From NCBI GenBank assembly GCA_023434465.1, contig JAEYSQ010000105.1:1-15614 (forward strand): a DNA stretch of 15,614 bases. The letters run 5' to 3'. Origin of the DNA: Actinomycetes bacterium (GTDB lineage: Bacteria; Actinomycetota; Thermoleophilia; Solirubrobacterales; 70-9). Made by a program: the position numbers and the translations under genes. Positions within the stretch are counted from its first letter, which is position 1. Each line of letters begins with the position of its first letter. The notes below the pieces were generated by a model. That model did no database searches. It was given only the letters and a program-made list of their open reading frames with translations, and was not told the DNA's origin. Below are positions 1 through 7,360 of this stretch, in pieces.

Positions 1-649
1 GACCGGTCCACAGCCACCAGGCCGCATAGATCGTGATCGCGGGGACCGGCACCCACCAGCGTCCGCGATCACGTTCCGACAGCACGAGCAGCAGCGCCCC
101 GAAGACGAACGCGAGCGCTACGGCGTAGGTCAGGACACCGGCCACCAGCAAGGCGGCCGCCAGAAGATCGCCGGTACGGTCCCGTCGCTCCAGAGCGAGG
201 GAAGCGCCGAGCCCTGCCGCGATCGAGACCAGGATCGTGAACCCGTTTCCCTGGATCACGTGAAGCGAGTCGGAGCCGAACAGGAGCAGGATCAGGCACG
301 GGGCGAGAGCTACGCGGGGCGGTACCCGGCGGATCAGCCAGACGTAGAGCAGACCGACCGCAGTCCAGGAGGCGAACACCGTGAGCAGGCGGTAGGGCCA
401 GTACTCGAGCCCGAAGAGCTCCAGCATCACCCGGTAGACCGCCCGCGGTATGGCCTGGAGGTGACCGCCGTGCTCGGCTAGCAGCGTGCCCAGGTCGAAC
501 CCCTGACTGGTGACGATCCAGACCATCTCGTCGCCGGAGAACGTGGATCCGCGGCCGATGTACATGACCAGCGCACCGGTGACCACCATCGCGAACGCAA
601 GGATGCCTCCGCAGATTCGAGACTCCTCGAACCGCCGGAGGGCTTCCAT
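1..649 (-). CDS. GT-C-like multi-membrane glycosyltransferase, partial (3' end off the left edge)
   Basis: The frame is open from an ATG at 649 to the window edge (216 codons, no stop), so the C-terminal part is missing. The visible part is an N-terminal membrane helix (about residues 13-31), then a short loop with Gly39-Asp40-Glu41 (FSGDEMVWIV), then several hydrophobic helices (about 90-106, 113-126, 136-150, 162-190, 200-214). A GDE acidic pair just after the first helix is the usual position of the catalytic Asp/Glu loop in GT-C enzymes of the PMT/ArnT type, and the same GDE loop occurs in the two GT39-like proteins of this window. It lacks their SDAEISPP motif and has a His-rich segment (EHGGHLQAIP) instead, so it is a more distant relative. 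The start lies 1 nt after the permease stop and is preceded by GAGGAG at 7 nt spacing, so it is the last visible gene of the exporter operon. Likely role: sugar transfer from a lipid carrier on the outer face of the membrane; substrate unknown. Confidence 0.7.
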   Translation of the reverse strand, partial: MEALRRFEESRICGGILAFAMVVTGALVMYIGRGSTFSGDEMVWIVTSQGFDLGTLLAEHGGHLQAIPRAVYRVMLELFGLEYWPYRLLTVFASWTAVGLLYVWLIRRVPPRVALAPCLILLLFGSDSLHVIQGNGFTILVSIAAGLGASLALERRDRTGDLLAAALLVAGVLTYAVALAFVFGALLLVLSERDRGRWWVPVPAITIYAAWWLWTG

Positions 650-650
650 C

Positions 651-1502
651 TCAGAGCTCCTCGGCGATTCGTGGAGCTTCGCGGCGGAACACCCAGACCG
701 AGAGGACGCAGGTTCCGATGTAGATCAGGATCGCGGGAAGGAGATGCCAGAAATCTCCGGCCGCAGAAATCGCTCCCGGGGCGGAAGGATCGATGACCCA
801 GTGCCGGGCCTGTTCGAAGATCGGAGTGAGCGGATTGATCATCAGCCAGTCGACGTACTCGGCCGGCACCGCGCTGATCGGATAGAGCACCGGGGTTGCG
901 TAAAAGAGCGCGGTGACCACGACGCCCCAGATGATTCCCACGTCCCGAAACCGGACGTAGAGCGACGAGAGCAACATCGACACCGCCATCGCGAAGATGA
1001 AGAGCGCGAGCACGACCAGCGGGAAGAGCAGCCACGTCCAGGTGATCGGAACCCCGTAGGCGACCATGAAGATGACGACGGCGATCATGTTCGTGCCGAA
1101 GTTGAACAGACTGGTGACGACCACCGCGAGCGGGATCACCAGGCGCGGGAAATGGGTCTTGCGGACGACCCCTTCCTGGTTTACGACCGAGACGACCGCT
1201 CCCTGGGTCGACTCCTGGATGAAGGTCATCATCACGATGTTGAAGAGCAGCAGCACCGGATAGTAGGCGACGTCGGCGCCGATCCGGAAGATGCGGGTGA
1301 AGACGAAAAGCAGGACCGCGAAGAGCATCAGGGGCCGAGCCAGGGACCAGATGTAACCGAGCGCCGTACCGAAGTACGTCTTCTTGAAATCGTTGACTGC
1401 GATCAGGAAGAGCAGGTCGAAGAAGCGCTTCCAGCCGCCACCCAGAGCGGTCGGGCCGGGGACCTCGACCAGTTCCGGAACGGGTTTCTTCGGCTCGATC
1501 AC
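651..1502 (-). CDS. wzm: ABC-2 type polysaccharide export permease (Wzm type)
   Basis: A 283-residue integral membrane protein of the usual length for ABC-2 O-antigen/teichoic acid exporter permeases (Wzm, TagG, RfbD types). After a soluble N-terminus it shows about six hydrophobic stretches (roughly residues 53-70, 80-96, 121-149, 155-179, 188-208 and 252-272). Family-typical segments are visible: an amphipathic region with FKKTYFGTALGYIWSLARP before helix 1, LYVRFRDVGIIW at 181-192 and MINPLTPIFEQARHWV at 221-236. It should form the transmembrane dimer that moves a lipid-linked glycan out of the cytoplasm with the adjacent ATPase. The start is a GTG whose last two bases lie in the ATPase stop codon (GTGA, 4 nt overlap), a classic coupling of Wzt and Wzm. 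The symbol names the functional type; the glycan is unknown. In actinobacteria the same pair exports galactan or other wall glycans. Confidence 0.93.
   Translation of the reverse strand: MIEPKKPVPELVEVPGPTALGGGWKRFFDLLFLIAVNDFKKTYFGTALGYIWSLARPLMLFAVLLFVFTRIFRIGADVAYYPVLLLFNIVMMTFIQESTQGAVVSVVNQEGVVRKTHFPRLVIPLAVVVTSLFNFGTNMIAVVIFMVAYGVPITWTWLLFPLVVLALFIFAMAVSMLLSSLYVRFRDVGIIWGVVVTALFYATPVLYPISAVPAEYVDWLMINPLTPIFEQARHWVIDPSAPGAISAAGDFWHLLPAILIYIGTCVLSVWVFRREAPRIAEEL
657..662 (-). promoter_or_regulatory. Shine-Dalgarno GAGGAG for the GT-C gene starting at 649
   Basis: GAGGAG lies 7 nt before the ATG at 649 and within the last codons (Glu-Glu-Leu) of the permease gene. It is one of the few strong ribosome binding sites in the window and fixes the start of a gene with only a 1 nt gap to its upstream neighbour. 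Confidence 0.6.
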
Positions 1503-2710
1503 TGTCCGTTTTCGTCCATCTCGATGTCGATTTCCTCGACCAGTTCGACTGCCCCGGCCCCGCCCTGGGTGCCGAACACGACGAAGTCGAGAACCCGCAC
1601 GACCTGCATCGCCATCTCGTTTGCGTTCTCGTTGTGGAAGATGCGGCCGCCGACGTAGTAGCGACCGGGGTTGAGCCGGTTTGCGACCACGGCGCTCACG
1701 GTCACCCGCTCACCGGCCTTCAGGCGGGCCGGGACGCCCTCGGCCTCCGACATCTTCTTGGTGATCGCAAAAACGTGAAAGCCCAGCTCGTTGTAGACGA
1801 GGAAATTGAACGTGGGGCGCTCGATGTCACGAATGCATTCGACCACCAGGTTGATCCGGAAAGGGGCTCCCTGTTCGACGTTGGGAATGCGTTTGCCCTC
1901 GAGATCCTCGATCCAGGTCTCCGCGATGTGGGCGTCGTCGCCCTCCTCGGAGGCGCCCGGATGGAACCCCGGCCGCTGGTCGAGCTCATAGAAGTTCGCC
2001 TTCAGATACCAGTCGCTGACCTCTTCCGGGCTGCCGAGGATCGAAACGCTGCCGTCGTGGATCATCATCGCCCGGTGGCAGAACTTCTCGATCGAGCCCA
2101 TGTCATGCGTGACCAGAACGATCGTCTTGCCGACCTCCCGCATCTGGAAGAAGACGTCCTCGCATTTCTGGGCGAAGGCCGCGTCTCCGACCGCGAGAAC
2201 CTCGTCGATCAGCATGATGTCGGCTTCGACCTCGACCAGGACCGAGAACGCGAGCCGGACCATCATGCCGGAGGAGTAGTTCTTCAGTTTCAGGTCGACG
2301 AACTCTTCGAGTCCGGCGAACTCGATCACCGACTGGACCCGGGCCGCCGCCTCCTGCCGGGAAAGTCCCATCATCACCGCGTTCAGAACCACGTTCTCGT
2401 AGGCGGTCATTTCCGGGTTGAAGCCGACCCCGAGCTCGATGAAGGGCGCGACCCGGCCGGCCATGCGGATCGTTCCCCGATCCGGCTTGTAGATAGATCC
2501 GAGAATCTTCAGCAGGGTCGACTTGCCGGAACCGTTGAGCCCGACGATCCCGAAGAACTCGCCCTCGTGGACCTCGAACGAAATTCCGTCGAGAGCCTTG
2601 AGTTCCCGAAACCCGGACTTGCGGAAAGGATGGACCGCACGTTCCTTGATCGAGTCGACCCGGTGGTCCGGGATCCTGAAAGTCTTGGCGAGATCCTTGA
2701 CCTCGACCAT
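1499..2710 (-). CDS. wzt: ABC polysaccharide exporter ATPase with C-terminal glycan-recognition-like domain (Wzt type)
   Basis: 403 residues from the ATG at 2710. The N-terminal ATPase domain has Walker A GLNGSGKS (57-64), a degenerate signature YSSGM (145-149), Walker B IMLIDE (165-170) and the H-loop His202; the run VLAVGDAAFAQKC after Walker B is characteristic of the Wzt/TagH subfamily. Residues about 255-390 form a separate beta-rich domain (HIAETWIED..., FNFLVYNELG, NPGRYYVGG) resembling the Wzt C-terminal domain, which in E. coli O8/O9a types binds the modified end of the polymer. I chose the ATG at 2710 because AAAGGA precedes it by 6 nt and because the 27 in-frame codons upstream have only 17 G/C third positions, unlike the body. 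Longer forms from TTG 2779 (GGAG at 6 nt) or TTG 2791 remain possible. It overlaps the permease gene by 4 nt. Confidence 0.93.
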   Translation of the reverse strand: MVEVKDLAKTFRIPDHRVDSIKERAVHPFRKSGFRELKALDGISFEVHEGEFFGIVGLNGSGKSTLLKILGSIYKPDRGTIRMAGRVAPFIELGVGFNPEMTAYENVVLNAVMMGLSRQEAAARVQSVIEFAGLEEFVDLKLKNYSSGMMVRLAFSVLVEVEADIMLIDEVLAVGDAAFAQKCEDVFFQMREVGKTIVLVTHDMGSIEKFCHRAMMIHDGSVSILGSPEEVSDWYLKANFYELDQRPGFHPGASEEGDDAHIAETWIEDLEGKRIPNVEQGAPFRINLVVECIRDIERPTFNFLVYNELGFHVFAITKKMSEAEGVPARLKAGERVTVSAVVANRLNPGRYYVGGRIFHNENANEMAMQVVRVLDFVVFGTQGGAGAVELVEEIDIEMDENGQ

Positions 2711-2716
2711 CACGGG

Positions 2717-2722
2717 TCCTTT
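2717..2722 (-). promoter_or_regulatory. Shine-Dalgarno AAAGGA deciding the Wzt start
   Basis: AAAGGA sits 6 nt before the ATG at 2710. A competing GGAG at 2786-2789 sits 6 nt before a TTG at 2779. Both would translate the same ATPase; the ATG with AAAGGA leaves the protein beginning two residues before the first strand of the nucleotide-binding domain. Confidence 0.45.
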
Positions 2723-2805
2723 GAGGATCTCCCTTGCCGTATCAGCGACGTTGGTTTCAGTGAAGGTGGAATCAGCCAAGTAATGCTCCAAGCGGGGTTG
2801 CGATG

Positions 2806-5070
2806 CTATCCGAGCAGGGCGGCAATGCGTTCAAGCAGCGCTTCGTCAAACGCTTCGTCCCAGTCGCGGGGCCAGTCGAACGAGGCTCCCCGGCAACGGG
2901 CCGGAAAATCCTCCGATCGCACGATCGCTTCCTTCAGGGCTGATGTCACCGACTCGACATCGGGGGCGGCGGCGATCAGGTTCGACGATATTGCCGCCAG
3001 ACCCGCCGCGGTCTTCGCTTCTCCCCAGGTGGTGGTCACGGTCGGCATTCCGGCCGAGGCCATCTCGAACGGCACCAGGCTCGGGTGTGGAGCTTCCATG
3101 AGGGCGACCCCGAGATCGTGACCGGTCAGGAAACCGGAATAACTGCTCTGGTCGGTGCGTGGCAGAAGCTCCAGGCTGCGACCGGCTCCGAGGTCGATCC
3201 GTTCCTTCTTCCCGGTCGTACCGATCGCATGAAAACTCCATTCGGTCCCGAAAGCACCTTCGGCGACCGCTCGCCGGAGCGACTCGACTCCGACTTCCCA
3301 GAGGTTGCGGGCGGCGTGGGCTTCGGGCCGGCCGTAAAGCAGCAAGCGGCGTGACCCCCGGCCCGCCATCTGTTCTTCGGTCGGCGCCGTCACCGGTGTG
3401 ATCGCGTTTTCGAAATGGAGTTCTTCCCCGCCGCCGCTTACGCCGTCTCCGAAGATGCCGATCGCCTCCTGCCGGAAGAACCCGGCCAGGAAGCTGGTCG
3501 AAAACAGGGCGTGATGCGGAAAGTCATATGACTCACGGGCCAGCCTGCGCCACATCCCCGGCGGAACCGTGAGGGGCTCGTACTCCTGAATCAGGTACAG
3601 GAACCGTTCGCTTCCGGCGTCTTTCGCCAGTCGGGCCGCGACGTGCGCCGTCCACCAGGTGGTCGCCACATAGCGGTCGGAGAGGCTGGTCCGGAACGGC
3701 TCCCTGCCATCCCTGGCGAAGCAGACCTCGACCTTCTCGAAGAGGCCGCCAAGTTGGCTGTAGCTTTCGATTCTCGCCTTCCAGTCTGCCGGCAGCGGCG
3801 GCGTCGGGTCCGTCGTCACCAGCCTCGTGGCGAGACCATGCTCGGCCAGCCGCCGGGCCAGGTTGAACTTGGCGATGTAGCCACCGAAGAAGTGATCGAG
3901 ATCGATGGTGGGAACCAGCAGGTTGACTCGTACCGGCTGGCGGGCGGATGAGATCGGAAAGAGCGGCGCCACCTTCTGGCGCATCTGCGCGGTCAGTTCC
4001 TTCTCCGGTTTGAGGGCGGTGGCGTCATCGGCCCGGCGTCCCAGACGGCCGGGAAGGCGCCGCCTGACCCCGGCCAGGTGTCGATAGAGGATGCCCCGGA
4101 CCAGGATCCTTTCCATGCCCATCGTCTCGCTGTGCCCGGCCACTCGCCGCAGCGGGCGGAGAGCGAGCCAACCGAGTGACACGACCGACCGGTCGCTGCG
4201 ATCGAAACGTTCCAGGGAGCGGCGTTTCGGGCCTGGCATCGCCGGGCCGCAGCGCTCCAGGAGCAGGCGGGTGATCGCCTTGAGCCGCAGGTAGACGTCG
4301 AAGTAGGCCGAACCCCAGCCGCCGAGGATCTCCCGCCAGCGCCGGGGGTCCAGCCGGCGGACCCCGAAGCGTTCGAGCCCGGCGTTCGCCTTCTCGTGGC
4401 CCAGCACAGCCCCGCCGTGTTGGACGTAGTCGTAGAGCGGACGATCGACATAGGCGATGTTCCCGGTCGAAAGCGCGATCAGGGCCAGCCAGTGATCGTG
4501 GTACTGCTCGCCGGGGACCTCGGGGAACGGCAAGGCAAGGTCAGCGACCTCCCGCGTGAAAAGCGACGCGGCACCGGTGACAGTGTTCGCGACCAGCATC
4601 GAAACGAGGTCCGTGTGATTGTTCTGGCGGGTCGTCCAGTAGGTGTCGGCGATCACTTCGCCGTCGGGGCGGACCAGGCGCTGGTCGCTGTAGGCAAGAC
4701 CGGAGTCACCCAGCTGCTCGACCAGCACCTTCAGTTTTTCCGGATACCAGCGGTCGTCCTGATCGCTCAGCGCGATCAGCGGGAACTCGGCCGGGACCAT
4801 CCCGATTGCCCGTTCGAAGTTCCGGTAGAAGCCGAGCCGGCGATCCGAACGGGAGAAGGTGAAGCGCGGGTCGTCTCCGATCGCCGCTTCGATCGCCCTG
4901 ACGGCCCCCGGACCGGAGGCGTCGTCGCTGATGAAGCAGTGCCAGTCGGGTCCCTGCTGGTCCCGGATCGACTCGATCTGGATCCGCAGGAGGTCCGGAT
5001 CGGGCTCGTGGGTGGCCATGGCGACCGCGACAGATTGATGCCCGGCTATTTCCCCTGCGGTCGAACCCAC
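2806..5070 (-). CDS. Two-domain glycosyltransferase: GT2 (rhamnosyltransferase-like) fused to WsaF-like GT4
   Basis: 754 residues from a GTG at 5070; an in-frame stop lies a short way upstream. Residues about 12-235 are a GT-A fold GT2: VAVAMATHEP at the first strand, SDD at 48-50, the metal/nucleotide site SDQDD at 102-106 and an acceptor-side HDHW at 191-194. Residues 236-375 are a basic helical linker. Residues about 379-750 resemble GT-B enzymes of the WsaF type (the beta-1,2-rhamnosyltransferase of the Geobacillus S-layer glycan): LIQEYEP at 493-499, ESYDFPHHALFSTSFLA, LLLYGRPEAHAARNLWEVG near 576-594 and HPSLVPFEMASAGMPTVTT at 662-680, the donor-binding Glu region. The two active sites could add successive sugars, possibly rhamnose, to one chain. 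It heads the exporter operon; 95 bp separate its stop from the chosen Wzt start. No Shine-Dalgarno is seen; TAGTGT 7 nt before the GTG suggests leaderless translation. Donor sugars are inferred, not shown. Confidence 0.88.
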   Translation of the reverse strand: MGSTAGEIAGHQSVAVAMATHEPDPDLLRIQIESIRDQQGPDWHCFISDDASGPGAVRAIEAAIGDDPRFTFSRSDRRLGFYRNFERAIGMVPAEFPLIALSDQDDRWYPEKLKVLVEQLGDSGLAYSDQRLVRPDGEVIADTYWTTRQNNHTDLVSMLVANTVTGAASLFTREVADLALPFPEVPGEQYHDHWLALIALSTGNIAYVDRPLYDYVQHGGAVLGHEKANAGLERFGVRRLDPRRWREILGGWGSAYFDVYLRLKAITRLLLERCGPAMPGPKRRSLERFDRSDRSVVSLGWLALRPLRRVAGHSETMGMERILVRGILYRHLAGVRRRLPGRLGRRADDATALKPEKELTAQMRQKVAPLFPISSARQPVRVNLLVPTIDLDHFFGGYIAKFNLARRLAEHGLATRLVTTDPTPPLPADWKARIESYSQLGGLFEKVEVCFARDGREPFRTSLSDRYVATTWWTAHVAARLAKDAGSERFLYLIQEYEPLTVPPGMWRRLARESYDFPHHALFSTSFLAGFFRQEAIGIFGDGVSGGGEELHFENAITPVTAPTEEQMAGRGSRRLLLYGRPEAHAARNLWEVGVESLRRAVAEGAFGTEWSFHAIGTTGKKERIDLGAGRSLELLPRTDQSSYSGFLTGHDLGVALMEAPHPSLVPFEMASAGMPTVTTTWGEAKTAAGLAAISSNLIAAAPDVESVTSALKEAIVRSEDFPARCRGASFDWPRDWDEAFDEALLERIAALLG

Positions 5071-5077
5071 GGGCTGA

Positions 5078-5087
5078 ACACTATTCT
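5078..5087. promoter_or_regulatory. Overlapping divergent -10-like boxes between the GT2-GT4 and DPM1-like genes
   Basis: Only 35 bp separate the GTG at 5070 (minus) and the ATG at 5106 (plus). On the minus strand TAGTGT (5083-5078) stands 7 nt before the GTG. On the plus strand TATTCT (5082-5087) stands 18 nt before the ATG. The two hexamers share two base pairs. No convincing -35 or Shine-Dalgarno is present on either side. This fits leaderless or near-leaderless transcripts, common in actinobacteria, but hexamer matching alone is weak evidence. Confidence 0.4.
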
Positions 5088-5105
5088 GGCCGCGGGCACC
5101 CCATC

Positions 5106-5855
5106 ATGTGGAACGGAAAGACAGTCACGGTCATTCTCATGACCTACGCCGAGAAGGACTCGATCCGGAAGATGATCGAGGACTTCTTCGAGACCGGACT
5201 GGTCGACGAGGTGCTGGTCGTCAACAACAACGCCGAGCCAGGCACCAGTGAAGAAGTAGCCCGGACCGACGCCCGTGAGGTCTTCGAGACCGAACAGGGT
5301 TACGGCCACGCGATCCGCTGCGGACTGCGCGAGAACACGAGCGAGTACGTGGTGCTGGCCGAACCGGACGGAACCTTTCTCGCCAAGGACATCATCAAGC
5401 TGCTCGCCTACAGCGAAGAGGTCGATGCGGTGCTGGGCACCCGGACCACCAACGAGCTGATCTGGGAGGGGGCCAACATGGGTGCCTTCCTGAAGTGGGG
5501 CAACTGGGCAGTGGCCAAGATGGTCGAGTTTCTGTTCAACACCAGCCACCTCAGTGACATCGGCTGTACCTACAGGCTCCTGACCCGCGAGACCGCCGAT
5601 TTCCTGGCCGCGAACATGAAGGTCGGGACCAGCCACGCCGGTCCGGAGATGCTGATGCTGCTGCTTGCCGGCAAACGCCGCTTCGTCGAAGTTCCGGTCA
5701 ACTACCTGCCGCGGGTCGGGACCTCATCGGTGACCGGGGACCTTGGTACCGCCTTCTTCCTCGGTCTGCGCATGATCCGCTTGATCCTCGGTTTCCGTTT
5801 CCGGGCCGCCCTGCGCGGGTCCGACCGGCCCGACCCTCAGCGGGTTACCCGGTAG
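5106..5855 (+). CDS. DPM1-like GT2, probable polyprenyl-phosphate glycosyltransferase
   Basis: 249 residues, single GT-A domain. VTVILMTYAEKDSIRKMI at the N-terminus resembles the first strand and helix of dolichol/polyprenyl-phosphate mannose and glucose synthases. Then come VVNNN (38-42), the GYGHAIRCG loop (65-73), the metal site EPDGT (86-90, standing where DPM enzymes have DxD), GTR (111-113) and DIGCTYRLL (151-159), equivalent to the D-x-G/S-C-x-x-R acceptor motif of this family. EPDGT keeps one Asp of the DxD. There is no pair of C-terminal membrane helices; a hydrophobic stretch at about 213-231 may attach it to the membrane. Expected reaction: sugar transfer from a nucleotide donor to polyprenyl phosphate, feeding GT-C enzymes such as those nearby. 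It is a single plus-strand gene between minus-strand operons, and its last 19 bp overlap the convergent GT39 gene. A direct chain-elongating GT2 is the alternative. Confidence 0.85.
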   Translation: MWNGKTVTVILMTYAEKDSIRKMIEDFFETGLVDEVLVVNNNAEPGTSEEVARTDAREVFETEQGYGHAIRCGLRENTSEYVVLAEPDGTFLAKDIIKLLAYSEEVDAVLGTRTTNELIWEGANMGAFLKWGNWAVAKMVEFLFNTSHLSDIGCTYRLLTRETADFLAANMKVGTSHAGPEMLMLLLAGKRRFVEVPVNYLPRVGTSSVTGDLGTAFFLGLRMIRLILGFRFRAALRGSDRPDPQRVTR

Positions 5856-7357
5856 AGCTCGAGATCGGCCAGGCCGGGGTAACTGCGGGAGGACTCGACT
5901 CGCCAGCCGGCCGGCAACCAGAGGTTCCCGTCCCGGAAGCGTGCCCGGTCGCCCTCGACCACCTCGGCTCGGGGACCGACCACGAAGACCGTGCCGTCCC
6001 GGGACCGGCGAAAGGCCTCCTCCAGGAGCTGGTCGGGGTCGGCCTTCGGGGTTAGCGGCAGAAACGGTGGCTCGCCCAGCGGCTGGTTTACGTCGTAGAC
6101 CCGGACTCCTTCCGGCAGTTCGAGCGCGGCTTCGAGCGGAGTGAGCGGGACCGGGGTCAACGCGGGCGAGAGCAGGTCAACGACCGAGTCTCCCGTTCCT
6201 GCCCGGGATTCGATCTCGCTCGCTGCCGCCTGGTAATCCGGAAGCCGGTAGGTACTGACCGTGAGGATCGCCCCGTAGATCAAGCCGGCGAGGATGACCA
6301 GCCCGGTGCAGACCGCAGGAACCCTTCCGGCCCGGGTGACGAGAAAGGAGACCACGATGGCCACGAAGGGCCAGGATGCGGTCAGGTTGCGTGCCCCGAG
6401 CAGATCGACACCTGCCAGGGACAGGACCACCTCTCCGAGAGGAGTGGCGACCGCGGCGAGAGCTACCAGCACGATCACCGGGTTCTCTCGCGCCCAATCG
6501 CCAATCTGGTTGAGACGATCACGATGGCGGACGATCGCGAATCCGGCGGCCGCGAAGACCGCCAGACCCATGGCCAGCCACACGGCATCGCCGGGAAGCT
6601 GGTCCGGCCCGACCACCGGATGCCCGAACCCCCACTGGGCGAAAGCCTCCCGCTTGGCGGCGAAACCGGAACCCTGGAGGTTCTGGAGCAGGTCGTTGGT
6701 GGGCGAGTCGAGGTCGGCTTTGAGCTGGACGATCCAGGGCAGGAAGATCCCGGCCGCAGCTCCGGCCGCGAGCAGCAGGCTGCGGCGCGACGCCGGGTGG
6801 ACCCAGAGTCCCCAGAGGAGCTGGGTGATCAGCACGAATGCCGCCGTGTAGTGCGAGTACATGGCGGCCGCCGCGCAAAGGGCCCAGGCCCCCCACCACC
6901 AGCCGCCGCGATCGGTCGCTCGGACCAGGCAGAGCGCCGCCCCGACCAGCAGGAGCAGCATCAGCGAGTAGGCTCGTCCGGTCGCCGATAGGAAGACCAT
7001 GAACGGGGCGGTCGCGACGTTCGCCGCGGAGAGCAAGCCTGCCCCGCTACCGGCGGCGCGCTTGCCGAGCGCGTAGACCGAGGGGATCAGCGCGACGCCT
7101 GCCAGCAAGGCAGGCAACCGGACCAGTTCCGCGGAATCGGCGAGATTGGTGGCCAGCCAGGCCAGGAGGAAATAGAGCGGCGGACTGATCTCGGCGTCGG
7201 AGGACACCGCGGAAAAGACCGCGCCGATGTTCTTGCCGTCAACCAGATACAGGGTCGAGAGTTCGTCGCCGAACAGGGACTGCTGGAAAACGAGCAGACG
7301 AAGAACCAGCCCCGCCCCGGTGATAATCGAAACCGCGGCGAGGGTACGGCGGTTCAC
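5837..7357 (-). CDS. GT39-like (PMT/ArnT-type) membrane glycosyltransferase
   Basis: 506 residues with about ten hydrophobic helices and a C-terminal soluble region from about residue 370. The first helix (6-24) is followed by FGDELSTL with Gly30-Asp31-Glu32, the expected catalytic acidic loop of GT-C/GT39 enzymes. Other motifs are SDAEISPPLYFLLAWL (53-68), AAAAMYSHYT (162-171), GARNL (321-325) and TPVPLTPL (401-408). All recur in the second GT39-like protein at 13376-14950, so the two are paralogues. Expected role: transfer of a sugar from a polyprenyl-phosphate donor to glycan or protein on the outer membrane face; the convergent DPM1-like gene could supply the donor. The GTG start lies 3 nt after the dioxygenase stop without a clear Shine-Dalgarno, suggesting coupled translation at the end of a five-gene operon. 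Family assignment is good; donor and acceptor are unknown. Confidence 0.87.
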   Translation of the reverse strand: MNRRTLAAVSIITGAGLVLRLLVFQQSLFGDELSTLYLVDGKNIGAVFSAVSSDAEISPPLYFLLAWLATNLADSAELVRLPALLAGVALIPSVYALGKRAAGSGAGLLSAANVATAPFMVFLSATGRAYSLMLLLLVGAALCLVRATDRGGWWWGAWALCAAAAMYSHYTAAFVLITQLLWGLWVHPASRRSLLLAAGAAAGIFLPWIVQLKADLDSPTNDLLQNLQGSGFAAKREAFAQWGFGHPVVGPDQLPGDAVWLAMGLAVFAAAGFAIVRHRDRLNQIGDWARENPVIVLVALAAVATPLGEVVLSLAGVDLLGARNLTASWPFVAIVVSFLVTRAGRVPAVCTGLVILAGLIYGAILTVSTYRLPDYQAAASEIESRAGTGDSVVDLLSPALTPVPLTPLEAALELPEGVRVYDVNQPLGEPPFLPLTPKADPDQLLEEAFRRSRDGTVFVVGPRAEVVEGDRARFRDGNLWLPAGWRVESSRSYPGLADLELYRVTR

Positions 7358-7360
7358 TCG

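Noticed and set aside
478..1035. Minus-strand open frame of 185 codons overlapping the permease gene and the left-edge gene in another frame.
   Set aside because: Both real genes read through this stretch in better-supported frames with membrane helices; this frame gives an Arg/Ser-rich product.
510..1658. Long open frame (382 codons) on the plus strand across the permease and Wzt genes.
   Set aside because: It is antisense to a clear ABC permease, and its translation is a low-complexity Arg/Asp/Glu/His-rich product typical of the opposite strand of a high-GC gene.
1634..3121. Plus-strand open frame of 495 codons across the Wzt gene and the end of the GT2-GT4 gene.
   Set aside because: Antisense to the Walker A/B-bearing ATPase; no recognisable domain; its composition is that of a shadow frame.
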